Source of the DNA: Acanthochromis polyacanthus | Taxonomy: Eukaryota; Chordata; Actinopteri; Pomacentridae | NCBI RefSeq assembly: GCF_021347895.1 | Contig: NC_067119.1 | Coordinates: forward strand, 4,600,534 to 4,664,533 | Direction: 5' to 3' | DNA: 64,000 nt | Shown: piece after piece, positions 13,251 through 25,420 of the stretch | How the letters are laid out: every line of letters starts with the position of its first letter | How positions within the stretch are numbered: position 1 is the stretch's first letter | Translations under genes and position numbers: made by a program | The notes under the pieces: model-generated | Database searches by the model: none | Seen by the model: only the letters and a program-made list of their open reading frames with translations | Told to the model about the DNA's origin: nothing

Positions 13251-14388
13251 GATTTTTAAATGTCTTTTTTGCTATTTTGATGTCCACGATTGAACAAAAT
13301 CAACTTTTTGTAAACACATGCCGCACGCTCTGACGTCAAAACCCAAATACAAAGTTTTCTCTGTTAACCCTGCAAAAATGAATTTCTGAATATCTTCACT
13401 AAAGCTGCTTCCAGTGAACTGAACCTACATTTGAGTGTGGAAAAAAGGACCAAAACATATAGAACCTTAATTTTAGAAAACTCCCATGTATGTGTGGATC
13501 TAAATCAGAGATATTTGACACCACATCCACACTTTACCCTACAAAACGTCCGTCTACTGCTTCAGCGTGGCCTCCTTCCTACTGAGCCCTCTCCATTGAT
13601 ATGCAGTCGGTCACGCCACAGTGTGTCTTCCTCTAATTGTGTGGAGCCGCTGACCTTCTGCACCGACCTCCTCCTCCATCCAAACAACGCCGAGGCTGCA
13701 GAGCCCCGACTGCGCCGTGCCTCTGAATTTACCCCGGCTAAAGCATGACTGTGACTCTCCGTATACATCAGCCTCCGGTCCCCCACCGAGCGGCTCATCA
13801 GCTGTAAATACCAGCAGTCTGCTGGAATGAGCGGTCTGGGGACCCGGTGCTGGTGTGAGGTGGCAGGTTGATGGTTAAACGGAGTGTCCTGGAAGCAGAA
13901 GGTCACCGGCTCTGATCGGCTCGGCAGGGGGATCAGTCCCGACTCGGTGTCCTTGAGCAACGAGGTGACGCCCAACGTGCAAATAACTGGACTTGTTATA
14001 GGATTACGTTTAGGAATTTTACATTTGACTCGAGTTTAATTGTCTTTCTAACCATATGACATGATAACAACAAAACACGGCGTCACAGGTCTGGGTTTGT
14101 AGCGTGAGATTTAAAATAAATAAATAAATAAATAATCGGAATACATACATACTACCAAGACGACAGTTTTCCATCATACCATGACTCAAAACACTGGACA
14201 GTCAGCACTTTAATTATACAGTCTATTACTGCGCTTGTGTTCTGTCCAAACCCATCAAATTCTTGGAGAAAATATCTCATCTGACAGACATTTTCTAAAG
14301 TTAGTTTACTTCCTGTTTACCTTTTTAATTTAGAGTGAAGCTATTTTATGATACACATTGTGTGTTTTTTTTTCTTTTTTCTTATATA
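13251..14388. other. Unassigned; GC-richer core at 13550-13980
   Basis: The core has overlapping frames of 105 (plus) and 137 (minus) codons with no recognisable domain and no splice context. It resembles the other GC-richer blocks that alternate with repeats across the window, so I treat it as possible noncoding conserved sequence rather than a gene. Confidence 0.3.
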
Positions 14389-14778
14389 CAAGGGGTCCTC
14401 AGTTTACGACGTCCTCGACCTACGGCGTTTCGGTGTTACGTTGGAACTAGTTGGCGAGCTGAGCGGACGCACACGTCGTCACGCGGCGCTACAAGACGGC
14501 TTTGTTTGCATTCTCTGGTTGTACACCACCTTAGATTGTGCTACATTTGGGAATTTTTTGTCCGATATTATGGCTCCCAAGTGATGGGAGTGCTTCAAAG
14601 GAAAATGAAAGTGAAAACAGATAAAACATTCGAAACATGACTTTTCCAAAGAACTGATCGATATCGTGATGCATGTAACGGCTTTGTTTACATTTTTGCC
14701 GGATTTCCGACTTATGGTGAAAATCGACTTACGTTGATCTGCAGGAACCGAACTCCGGTGTAAGTCGGGGACCCCCTG
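14389..14778. mobile_element. Pogo/Tigger-like MITE with TA target site
   Basis: Ends CAAGGGGTCCTCAGTTTACG and the reverse complement of the right end, CAGGGGGTCCCCGACTTAC, form an imperfect inverted repeat. TA flanks both sides (14387-14388, 14779-14780). End sequence and TA target fit a non-autonomous pogo/Tigger-type element. It is GC-rich relative to its flanks. The short frames inside carry no transposase motif. Confidence 0.7.
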
Positions 14779-14788
14779 TATAAATCTG

Positions 14789-15118
14789 CACTACTGTTGA
14801 AAGGTTTGGGGTCATGCATGTCCTTATTTTTGAAAGAAAATCTGTATTTTTTCAATGAAGATAACATTAAATGAATCGGAAATACAGTCTAGACATTGTG
14901 AATGTGGTAAATGACTATTCTAGCTGGAAACTTTTAATGGAATATCTCCATAGGGGTACAGAGGAACATTTCCAGCCACCATCACTCCTGTGTTCTAATG
15001 CTACATTGTGTTAGCTAATGGTGTTGAAAGGCTCATTGATGATTAGAAAACCCTTGGGTAGTTATGATAGATATACATGGATAAAAGTGGGAGTTTTCAT
15101 GGAAAACATGAGATTGTG
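14789..15118. mobile_element. Internally deleted, truncated copy of the CACTAC MITE family
   Basis: Begins CACTACTGTTGAAAGGTTTG and matches the 4403-5461 element in inverse orientation. It lacks the middle (jump after agctggaaac) and the far terminal repeat. It starts 10 bp after the pogo-like MITE. Confidence 0.7.
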
Positions 15119-16008
15119 TGGACAACATAAAGCAAGAGTAAACATGAAACTAAGGTAAATAATAAATAAAATCTATGTACAATATTGCACAATGTAAAAC
15201 AATAAGTAAATACACAATACAGATAATCATGAAAATACTAATCTGACACCTAGTTTAATTATTACCCACAACATGTATTAGTAGACAGTCGTTAAGTGTT
15301 AAAGGATAGAGATCATCTTACTTGTTTCTTCTCTGAACGTTTACAGCCGATCATCAGTAAATCAGTTTTATTTTCTTCTCAAATCCAACGTACGCTGCAA
15401 GTCTAATGTGAAACTGCAAAATGAAAACAGATGGAAAAGCACTAATTGCTACAAGAGTCTCTCACAAGCTTGGCAATGTTCTCCAAAGTGGCTTTACACA
15501 CAAACCCAGAAGTAAAAGATGTCCAGTCTGTTGGAGCAAACACTACTTTGATCAAGATCTACACAGAAACAACACAGCAAAAAACAGACGGAGGGAGGGA
15601 AAAAAAGTCTTTTCTGGTGCATTGTTTGTGCCGCAGCAGACAAGAGATAGAAGCAGCTCCAACACAAAACATTATGTTTGTGCCTTTGTTTCATTGGGCC
15701 TGTAATCCCTCGGGCAACAAACAGAAAATATCCGTCAGAACGGATGAACCTGCGGGCCGTGAGTCGCGGCTGTTGCGGTCGGATATGTTGATGCCGGCTG
15801 GCGTACCTGTCACAGAAAGCTGCAAGCGCAGTTCAAAAACGAGGTGGCTGGTGTCACACGGGTCTGCCGAGGGAGTCCGTGACGAATATGAGCACGGCAG
15901 CACGAGTCCGTCAGCACTTTCTTCTCCTGACTTTTGTTTTCCCTGCTTTGTGGTACATTAGCTGGGTGTTTTCACAGCAGAATACACGCATCCTCTTGTT
16001 TAGGTCCT
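15119..16008. other. Unassigned sequence
   Basis: No supported gene. Overlapping frames on both strands at 15420-15960, including one of 171 codons, lack familiar domains. The 15700-15960 part is GC-richer and could be a noncoding conserved block. Confidence 0.3.
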
Positions 16009-16890
16009 TATACGCTCACCGGCCTCTTTGTTAGGTGCATCGGTTCAACTGCTGGGCAACAGAAACAACTAATTAGCCAATCATTTAATGCATTTATTCT
16101 TGTAAATGTGGTCAAGACAACCCGCTGAAGATCAAACCGAGCATCAGAATGATGAAGAAAGAGGGTTTAAGTGACTTTGAATGTGGTGTGGTTGTTGGTT
16201 GGTCTGACCATCTGTAGGGTTTGCAGAGAATGGTCAGAAAAAGAGGAAGCATCCAGTGAGTTGTGTGGACCAGAATGCATTGTTGATGTGAGAGGTCAGA
16301 GAATGGACAGACTGGTTGGAGATGACAGAAGCTCAACAGTAACTCAAGTAACCACTGGTAACAACCAAGGAATGTAGAACACCATCTCTGAACCACAACA
16401 ACCATGAAGAAGATGTTCTACAGCAGCAGAAGACCACACCGGTATCATTCCTGTCAGCTAAGGACAGAAAACTGAGGCTACAAGTCACCAAAACTGGACA
16501 ATAGAAGACTGGAAAAATGTTGCCTGGTCTGATGAGCCTCAGAATTTGCCATAAACAACATAAAGCATGGATCCGTCCTTTCTTGTATCAACGGTTCAGA
16601 CTGCTGGTGGTTAATGATGTTTGGGATATTTTCTTAGTACCAACTGATCCTGGTTTAAACTCCACAGCCTCCTGAGTGTTGCTGCTAACCATCTCCATCC
16701 CTTTATGACCACAGTGGACCATCTTCTGATGCTACTTCCAGCAGGATAATGCTCCATGTCACAAAGCTCAGATCATCTCAAACTGGTTTCTTGAACATGA
16801 CGATGAGTTCTCTGTACTCCAAAGATCTCCACAGTCACCAGATCTAACGCCAAGAGAGACCGAAATGGAAATGATTAAATATCTGCAGTA
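16009..16890 (+). pseudogene. Decayed Tc1-like transposon relic (different family from the intact copies)
   Basis: Starts with a tacgctcaccggcc terminal segment. In pieces and several frames it encodes recognisable Tc1 transposase fragments: GLSDFECGVVVG, TVTQVTT.NNQGM, WTIEDWKNVAWSDE (the first catalytic aspartate region), a HPFMTTVDHL block and a TVTRSNA segment where SPDLNPIE would be. Many stops and frameshifts; the distal terminal repeat is not seen. The family is widespread in fish. At about 16861-16905 it runs into sequence shared with the repeat modules at 42630-45450 (ggaaatgattaaatatctgc). Confidence 0.85.
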
Positions 16891-17433
16891 TGTGGAGACA
16901 ACAAGGACCAGAAAGAGAGAACATGAAGTAACTGAGCCATAGAATTGTTAATATTAGGGCTTGAAAAACGGCAATTTAGTTTCAACTGTTATTTTACAGA
17001 TCACCTGCAGTAGAAGTGAAGGAAAAAAGCAATATTTATATGTTGACTGTGAAATAAATAAATAAATGGGCAAAAAAGTGCTTAATGTTCACATCAGGAA
17101 ACACTTTCCACGCCGTAGTATACACAACTTTTCATAAAACAAAAAAGCTCTAATTTAGCAGACTTTCAAAGTCAAGTTACAGAGAATAAAAGAAATAATT
17201 TACATGTTAACTGTAAAAAAAAAAAAAAGGGGTTAAACCTCTTTATAATGTCCACAACAAAGACACTTGGACCTCACTAGATCCTTAAAATAAGATCACA
17301 GAACTGTAAATGTGCATAATATGGGTTCTTTAAGTTACATTTAGTCATAATCTGGAAAATAATGCTGAGTTTTCAAACTTAAACCTTTACCTTTATTTAT
17401 CTATACATCAACCTTAACCACACGATGTTAAAC
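16891..17433. other. Unassigned AT-rich sequence
   Basis: No gene. AT-rich with short poly-A and an ataaataaataaat run near 17053-17066. Nothing else recognised. Confidence 0.4.
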
Positions 17434-17441
17434 ACTCAACC

Positions 17442-17966
17442 TAGGGCTGGGCGATATGACCAAAAAATAAAATCTCGATTTTTTTAGTCACTGGACGATT
17501 ACGATTTTAATCAATTTTTGTTGTTTCTTTGCGGTCTGTTTGCTATGGCTAGTGCTAGCCATGCCACACTCCCGTAGCAGCAGCACTCTTCCCATTCTTT
17601 AGGATGCCTCTGCTGGAGGTGCTGAAAGAGGTTAGTTGTGCTGCTACTCTTCGTTTTCACAGTACTTTTGCAAACCTTGCACATGACTGTAGTTTGCTCC
17701 GTGTCAGTCTTGTCAAAGCCGAACCACTTCCATATAATCGATGTAACATGAGGCCCTTTTCTCGCGACCAACTCTTCGTCTGCTGTTCTGTCCGCCATGA
17801 CGGGGGTGTGAGTGTTTTGGGGGAAGGAGATGAGAGACGGAAGCAAACGCCAGTACACAAGTCGTAAAAGGCAGAAGAAGAATCTGCCTTGCTATATATT
17901 GAAGCTCGCCTCGATTGTACGATTTGGCAAATTTTCAAACCGTCAGTTTTAAAAAGGCCAGCCCTA
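17442..17966 (-). mobile_element. Non-autonomous hAT element carrying a BED-finger fragment
   Basis: Ends TAGGGCTGG...CCAGCCCTA. The 8 bp flanks actcaacc (17434-17441) and actcaacg (17967-17974) match at 7 of 8 positions, which is a hAT-type target duplication. The 525 bp body keeps only the N-terminal piece of a transposase gene on the minus strand, so this is an internal-deletion derivative that would need a transposase supplied in trans. Confidence 0.88.
17511..17798 (-). pseudogene. N-terminal fragment of a ZBED-type hAT transposase (BED zinc finger)
   Basis: 95 codons from ATG at 17798. They contain IWKWFGF followed by MCKVCK and LFQHLQQRH, giving the C-x2-C...H-x4-H signature of a BED zinc finger, the DNA-binding N-terminus of hAT transposases. 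After the finger the frame runs into the terminal repeat and stops; the RNase-H/hATC catalytic region is absent. The finger itself is intact and could in principle be expressed as a small protein, but nothing in the sequence shows that. Confidence 0.85.
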
Positions 17967-17974
17967 ACTCAACG

Positions 17975-19189
17975 TATAGATTTCTGGGTGCTGCTGTAAT
18001 CCAACATCTATTCTAGTCTGGAGGTAGGACTGTGTTGTTTAAGGATAAAAGGCTCAGCAGGTTCTCTGGTTAACATTCAGGGGATTTGATCAAACCAATA
18101 GCAGCTCAATCCCTATCCTGGTGTTTGCACCGCCGCAGCCTTTGTCCAGGTTAATCCGCCCGCTGCTACTGTAAAACCTCCGTACACGGCGAATGATGTA
18201 ACCCAGACTAGTACAGTCTGGTAATCTATTCACAGAGACGGCCGTGTCCTCAGAGCGCCAGTCATGATCAGATATACTTCTGGAAATGCTTTTCATTTAA
18301 ACTGAGCCGCTGGTCGGGGCTGATGAAAAACAATAACAGTAATTGGAGTATGGCGGTACAGTACAGCATGAAACCAGAGCACTTTCCTCCTCCCAGATGG
18401 TCCGTTCAGCCTTTTAATAATGAAATCTGCTTTTGTGTTATTTAAAAAATTACAATAACCTTTCTGCTAATCCCCCGACTTACGACCCCGTACACCTGGA
18501 TTTCTGCGATGCACGTACGTCCAAAATCCCCCGGGCTCCTGATAACATATTAGGATTATATCTCGGATATGGTTCTTTAATAAATACTTTAGATAAGCAT
18601 ATCTGTTTAATTTTATCCACCCGCCCTCCCTGCTTGCAGGATTACCGTGGAAGGGCTGGGTTTGGTTGAGCGCGTGCAGACAGAACATGCAAACATCTGT
18701 ACGACAATTCATCAGAAAGAATTATGTATGGCAGACTGGAGGGCTCTAAGCTGTGTGTATTTCCTGAGCGACTGCGGCAGATCATAAATAATGGAAGCAG
18801 AATTAATTGGTTTATGCTATGAGCATGTGTTATATGTACTGATGGCATACCGTTGGCTCTGTGCTGGACAAGACATGTATACTGCGGCTTTGAGTTTGAT
18901 GAACGATGTGGACGGTGGATTTACAGGTCTTAGCTTTAGCTCGTATTAATCTATCAGAACCCCAGAGACAAAACAACATAAGCAAAAAAAAAAAAGAGGA
19001 AATGTAATCAATTTAGATTAAAAAATAAGTGGCTTTGGGAAAATAACTAGAATAAAACAACAACAAAAAGGTCAGATATTAAAGACAACTGGGTGAACTT
19101 GACAAAAATATTACCAACACATTATGGTCCAGTTTCAAAGGCCATAAATTAAGGCTGGTCGAGTTGCTTTTTTATTTATTTTTGAACCA
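17975..19189. other. Unassigned; possible noncoding conserved block
   Basis: No gene recognised. 18060-18900 is of mixed composition with low repeat content and overlapping short frames on both strands; 18960-19190 is A-rich. By inference similar to the other non-repetitive blocks. Confidence 0.3.
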
Positions 19190-20430
19190 AGTGAACCAAA
19201 GCATGTGGCTTTGTTAATGTCCGCTGTCACAGAAGAGTCGTAAAGGGAGAGCACAATTTGTGGCTAGACGCTAGGGATGCAAATTTTGAAAAAGTTATTA
19301 GGCATTGTTGAGTTCGTCTTAAACACTTAACCCTCGTATCGTCCTGCAGGTCAAAATTAACCCGTTTTAAAGTTTGAAAATGTGGGGAAAGTATATATTT
19401 TTACAGTGACACTTCTGATGTCCACGTTTTCAACATTTTTTGGAAATTTTTAAACATTTTCTGGTGGAAAAAAAAAGAAATGTAAAAAATGTTTCTTAAG
19501 AACATTCACAAAAAATGGTTGATTTTATGTGACTGTTCTTAAAGAAAATATCACAAGTTTTACTGACATGTATGGGATCATTTTAAAGATTTTTAGGATT
19601 TTTTTGGAAAATTTTTACTCAGTTTTTTAAAAAATATTTACAGGACTTTTCTTGCCAAATTTGGGGGATTTTTTTTTTTCAAATAAAACTTTTAAGGGAA
19701 ATGTTTAGGGATTGTCTTCCTGAAGGTTTTGCAAATTTTCAGAAATTTGGGGATTTTTTTTGCTGAATTTTTGGATTTTTTTCAGACAATGAAACAATGA
19801 TTTTTGGTGCCTGTAAATGAGGAAAACAGGAGGGTCAAACTCTGGTTGGATGTCATAAAGCGTCGCATAAGTCTCTGTCATGGTGCCCATTTTTAGCTAA
19901 ACCCCCACAATGCTCTTTGCTCGCCAGCTTGAAACTGCCTGTAGTTCAAGTGCGGCTAGACAGTAGACGTTATTAATCAATAACAAACGAACACAAATTA
20001 TATTCGCACAATGGATATTCATTGTGTGTTGATGTTGCTGTTTCAGGCAGTCTAGTCGATCTGAGTATGTCTTAAACACTTGAGCTCTGGTTGGAGGTTA
20101 TTAAGCATCGCATAAGTCTTCGTCAATGCTCTCTGCTTACCAGCTTGGAATTGCCCAAAGTTTGAATGCAGCTACATGCTAGGGATGCAAAATTTGAAAT
20201 AGCTGTCTAAGTTAGCATTCAGCAACACCTACGCTCTGGCTGGAGGTCATTAAGTGTGACATAAGTCTTTGTCATGGTGCCCATTTTTAGTTAAAAGTGT
20301 TAGTTAAACATTGAAAGTCCCTAATTTGGCATGTCCATGGCTAACAATGGTTTTAGCTTTCTTGTTTACATCCACTTCCTACAGGTTCTCAAGGGAGAGC
20401 GCACTTTGTGTCACAGTGCTAGGGATGTAA
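19190..20430. repeat. Block of the dispersed repeat family, units of ~200 bp
   Basis: Repeated landmarks include ctctggttggatgtcat / ctctggttggaggttat / ctctggctggaggtcatt, then cataagtctt(t)gtc, ctagggatgcaaa and gctctctgctt. The same words occur at 6900-7060. A TTAA element (19331-19834) interrupts one unit; the undisturbed counterpart (cttaaacacttgagctctgg) lies at about 20069-20088. Confidence 0.7.
19331..19834. mobile_element. piggyBac-like TTAA MITE, CCCTCG/AGGG ends
   Basis: Starts CCCTCGTATCGTCCTG after TTAA (19327-19330) and ends with gaggaaaacaggaggg. The right target copy is mutated to TCAA. It is the same family as 53070-53545, sharing gttttaaagtttgaaaa, tgaaggttttgcaaatttt and tgtaaatgagga.aac. 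No coding capacity. Confidence 0.75.
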
Positions 20431-20589
20431 CTTCTAATGTTGTTTTCCCAATTAATGCATCGTTATGGATTAGTAATTCATTAATTCATAACACAAATTG
20501 AGCCCAGTTGACATGTGTGCTAATGCTAAATTTGCTGTTATTTGTTATTTCAGGCTGAGCTAAAACAAAGGAAACATGTGGAGTTGTGA

Positions 20590-20690
20590 TTATTTCTAGG
20601 TCATTATGGTGTTATTTTACTGGTCACTGGAGATCAAACTGGGCTGAATGTGGAACCTGAACTAGAATGACTTTGACACCCCCGGTCTAA
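20590..20690 (-). mobile_element. Terminal fragment of a CAGGGGTGTCAAAC-type hAT element
   Basis: Read on the minus strand it gives gggggtgtcaaagtcatt, then gttccacattcagccca and tttgatctccagtgacc. These match the left end of the element at 38812-40645. Only one end is present. Confidence 0.7.
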
Positions 20691-21774
20691 GTCATATATG
20701 AACACCTAGCACTCCAGTTTTTGCCCTACTTAACTGTACTTTCCACCTCCTACGTAGAAGGCACGGCATTGGGGGATAATGTGATACGGAATCGTCCCAT
20801 AGAAACGTCATTCCTTAGACTAGCGGGCAAAAGGGCAGCTCTGGTTCACGTCAGGTATCATCATGCCGGTAGGGAATCATACTTTTGACGATTTTGTACA
20901 TAACTAATCATTGTAATGTTTTTCCAATCAAGCCACAAACCACGAAGAAAGACCATCTTTGGCAGCTTGAATCTGTGATAGTCAATCCACATGGCCATTT
21001 CATTTGAGGTTATTGATCAACTGAGTGATAGACCAGAGTTAATAAGGGATTAGCATCTTCATAGTCCAAGAGAAGAAGAAAAAAAAGTGTGACAGACCTT
21101 TAAATTATTCATGCTACACTTGACCACCAGGTCTGAATTTTCTAGGCCAAACACCCCACTCTCTGTGGGTCGTGACCTGCCCCCCTACCCCCTGCTTTGT
21201 TTTTCTACCTTGCGTGCTGGGGTAAATACCTCAGCACCTGCATGTTGCACTGATTTCACCCAGCCCCGGCAGATGGTCCTCACCCTTCACTGAGCACACA
21301 CTCTGGCACCTGGGACGCTGGGGAAATCCTTCCGTGCTGCCGCCGCTCTGTCAGGGCGCACATGCACACATTACGCACACAGATGCAGCGGCATGTGTGC
21401 AGGCATGCGTGTCAGCACAAGCATGCAGGAAATGCAACGACGAGCGGGCGCCAACCGCCCAACGCAACGCAAATCCATTGATGTGGAGGGAAAAAATGCT
21501 AACAAATAAAGAGCTGTGAAAATAAACGTATGGGGGAAGGTTTACGGTGCCTCGGCCATAAGGTTAAACAGAAAAGGTCATTTACACTGTAATTGATGCG
21601 CACGTAGCTTCTTTAACAACTGGACGCACAAACTACTATTAGCTTGCTATAAAATTAGCTTCGATCAAATCCCAAAACTCACATGAAAACACATTTAAAA
21701 CTAGTTAATTTTCCAACTAGACCAGAGTTTATCTAGAAAGGAACAGTACAATCAGGCCGTCTGGAACTTAATGA
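20691..21774. other. Unassigned sequence
   Basis: No gene recognised. 21100-21500 is GC-richer, with short frames that lack domains; it may belong to the class of non-repetitive blocks described elsewhere. Confidence 0.3.
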
Positions 21775-22650
21775 TATAGTTTTTTAATGACTTTTTTGAC
21801 CAAAATGGCAAACGTCAGACAACAACAAAACAAAATATTAGAAAAATGAGACACAAAATGACAAAAGCGAGAAACAAAATTGTTTAAAATGAGACGAACT
21901 TCACAAAACAAAACAAAAAAAGAGACAAAAAAAGTTTTAAAGCGACAAAAAAATGGACAAATGACAAAAACGAGACAAAAAATGACAAAAGCGAGAAACA
22001 AAATGACCAAAAAATAGACAACACAATCGATAAAATCCCCCCAGAAAATAACAAAAATGCGACACAAAACAATGAATACAGCAAAACACAAAGGGATAAA
22101 ACTAAGATTGAAAAAAAAAACAGAAGCGAGACTAAAAGGAAACACAAAACGACCAAAATGAAAAAACAAAATGACAAAAGCATGAGACAAAAAGTCAGAC
22201 AAAAAAATGACAAAAACAACAAAATACGACAAAATATTACAATAATGAGGCACAAAATGACAAAAACGAGACACAAAATGACATAAAATGAGACAAACGC
22301 CACAAAAAAGAACCAAAAAGTTAGACAAAAAAGTTCTAAGCGAAAAAAAATAAAAATGGACAAATGACAAAAAAACAGACAAAAAATGACAAAAGCGAGA
22401 AACAAAATGACCCAAAACTAGACAACACAAGTGATACAAAAAACCACAAAATGACAAAAATGACACAAAACAACGCATGAAGCAAAACACAAAGGGGCAA
22501 AAATAAAACAAAAAACACAAGCGAGACAAAAAGGAAACAGAAAACAACAAAAACATGAGACAAACAATAAAAATCAGACAAGAAAAAGACAAAAAACAAC
22601 ATAAACAAGACAAAATATTCCAAAAATGAGACACGAAATGACAAAAGAAC
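21775..22650. repeat. Degenerate ACAAAATGACA-type minisatellite array
   Basis: Built of variants of gacaaaaatgagacacaaaatgacaaaa with a purine-rich plus strand. A longer-period block (from cacaaaatgac through aaagcgagaaacaaaatgac to the next) repeats at about 21950-22130 and 22370-22520. The left flank (gtctggaactt aatgat) matches the flank of the array at 39120. Because the units rarely contain minus-strand stops, long hydrophobic minus frames (up to 294 codons) arise by chance. Confidence 0.85.
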
Positions 22651-24029
22651 AATCTAGTATTTTATTTTTCTGGCTTGGCTTGTACTCCTTTTATTCTTTA
22701 TTATTTTACTGCTCCTGGATGCTTATATGTCTTCACATTGTGTTGCTTGTTGTACTGCAACCCTAAGATCCCTTTAACTCATATCTTGGTCATTTTAAGT
22801 CTAGCCATACATGTTGTATCTTCTTTTTTTCCAGAACTGTCTTGGCTATCCAGATTTCCCATCATTTAATATGGTAATATTTGCATTTTTTTTTTTAACA
22901 TTAGCCTTCATATCATGGTAAACAAATGGTTTGGATTCTGAAAATTGTTGTCTTTTAACTTGCGTCTCACTATAAAATGCTGGCAGTGGAGATATCTTGT
23001 CATACCCACGAAGGCGGGAAAACGTATGACTTAGAAAGCGGGGGAAATCTGTGCCCTCCAGACATAACTGTGTGTCGCCTTCAAAGACGGCAGCTATGTA
23101 GTTAAACTGTAATCATTCCATTAATTAACTGCTATATTTACGCTGTAAAACCAGCTCTGGCTTCATATTCTGACACCACATGAGCTGAAGTCCACTCTGC
23201 AGCTAGCAGCTCGGCTCCACAGATGCAGGCTGTTTGGCTGTTTCTGTCCCCTCACAAAGAATCAAACGGAAAACAAGCGGCTACGCTCGGATTCGTTGTG
23301 ATGAGCAGGAGCTGTTCCTTCCTTGAGCTTAATGCGAAAATATGCCCCCGCAACCCCATGACTGCGTGCCTGGACGGACGCGACCGCAGGCGCCTGTATA
23401 GACAAATAAACGCCTTATGGCGACTGTTGCGGCGCTCCTCGGTGATTTAATTAAAGAAGCCGTCTGTGCTAGCAGTGCAGCACAAAGGAATGGTAATGAT
23501 GGAATTAATGGCTGCTGTTTTCCACGCTGAGCGCCGCACCAGCCGCCCGCCGTCCGACTAGTATCCCTGAGCGCTATCGCGGGCCGGGATGAGCTACTTC
23601 ATATGGACACGGACTTCACTTCTTATATCTGCGCTGTCAAAGTGAGCAGCAGCAAATGCCTTTTGTTTGTTGCCTTAATTAAAGTCCCCGCCACGCTAAT
23701 GTGATGCATTGTTTCCACCAAAGTCACTGCTGAGACGTATTTAACAGGCGGAATACAAACAGCTTCTGTCAAGTGGAGGGGACGCTTCATCCGGGTTTGA
23801 GGCCATCATTACGGTGCACATTTAAGGCGGTATTCAGCCGATGTTTCTTACAGCGACAGAGCAACCCACTGCAAGGATGTTGAGACGTCAAACCAAGACG
23901 ATCACACGTCATGCAAAGAAGACAGTGAGTGCAATGGAAAAGGAGGAAAACTTTAGAGCAGGAATCTTAGCTTCCTTTGGGTGTTGGAGTCGTCACAGGA
24001 CACGATATTTCTCAGAAAAAGTATTTGTA
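22651..24029. other. Unassigned; strong candidate for conserved noncoding sequence
   Basis: No domain-bearing ORF. 22980-23830 has mixed composition with several TAATTAA-type words (tccattaattaactgc, gatttaattaaagaagcc, ccttaattaaagtcccc) and little repeat content. That pattern is often seen in conserved noncoding elements near developmental genes. This is inference from composition only. Confidence 0.35.
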
Positions 24030-25420
24030 AATTGAACCAAAAGTGCAAATAAAGATGCCAGGAGCCAAAATGTATCTATATTTAATATAAAATATTATTG
24101 CAACATACTGAGAGTAGCCAAAGACGATTGAAAAGTCAAATTTTTATGAAAAGGAAATTAGAAATCCAATAAAATCGGGAAAGGCTCTCCAATTAAAGGG
24201 TGTTTAAGGAAGGAAATTAAAAGAGTTTTGAGGATCTTAAAGTGTACACTGGCTCATACGGTAGTAAAGATCAGAGATTCAGCTGTTAAGAGATCAACAG
24301 GGCTCCAATATAAGGATGAGGAATGGAATTAAAAGAGGCCACTGACTAAGCCAAGCTGTTTTTCTTTAGCTGTGAGGATTTTAAAGTGTGTACTAGTGCA
24401 AATGGTACTAAAAGGTAAATTTCAAATATTTCTTTAAATGAACAAGTCAGGAGCCTAAATTCATCTTTATTTAAAAGGAAAATATTGCTGCAATATTCTA
24501 AAAGTAACCAACGAAATCTAAAAGTTCACAATTCAAACTCCTGTAAGAAAGAAATTAAAAATCAAGCAAAATCTGCAAAGTTCCTTCAATAAAAACATGT
24601 TTAAGGACCAAAAAAAAAGTCAGATGAACTCAAAGTGCACATTTTAGCTTGTTTAGAGGTCAAGAAGGGCCTTAAGACTAATCAGACAAAGTTTAAACTC
24701 GGCCGTAAAACACACTTTATGCCACTGTTAAGAGGCTAAAACGGGAGTCTTAAAAACAAACTTTTGGTTCTGTAATCCAGGTGTGATGAGAAAAAAGTGT
24801 GTCAGTGAGTCTTTAAAAGTTGAGATAGATTGCATTTTTCACACATTTCTTCAAATAGTGTTCAAATTCATCTATATTTAATAGTAAATATTAGTGTAGT
24901 ATTATGAGAGCAACCAAAGAGGCCTGAATGTTACCAGTTCAAACCGCTGTAAGAAGGAAATGAAAAATCAAGCAGAATCTGGAAAGTCTCTTCAATAAAA
25001 AGATGTTTTAAGACAAAAAAAACCCCTGTCAGATCATCTTAGAGTGAACATTTTTGGCTATGGTACAAAAAGAAAGAGATGTAGATGGTTTAGATGTCAT
25101 GAAGGGCCTTAAGAGTAATCAGTGAAACTTTAAAATCTACCCTAGAACACACTAGGAGTCATTGTTAGGAGGCTAAAACAGGAGTGAAGTGATCTTGTGT
25201 CTCTTCAAAAACAGATGTTTGGTTCCATAATCCAGGTGTGATGAGGTAAAAGTGTGTCAGTGTGTCTCTAAAAGTTGAGACCGATTGTATTTTTGAATAA
25301 TTTCATTAAATGGACATACCTGGAGCCTAAATTCAGGCACATTCTAAAGGAAAATATTACTGCAGCATTCTAAAACTAACCCAAGAAGTCTGAAAGTTCT
25401 CTCTAAATTGTTACCCTTGT
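24030..25420. repeat. ~430 bp tandem repeat, about three diverged units
   Basis: Recurring blocks: aatcaagca.aatctg.aaagt, ttcaataaaaa.atgtttaag, gaagggccttaaga.taatcag, taatccaggtgtgatgag, aaaagtgtgtcagtg and aaagttgaga. They are spaced by roughly 400-450 bp between about 24370 and 25400, with an older, weaker unit before. Not coding. Confidence 0.75.

Noticed and set aside
21768..22652. 294-codon minus-strand ORF
   Set aside because: Same reason: by-product of the ACAAAATGACA array.
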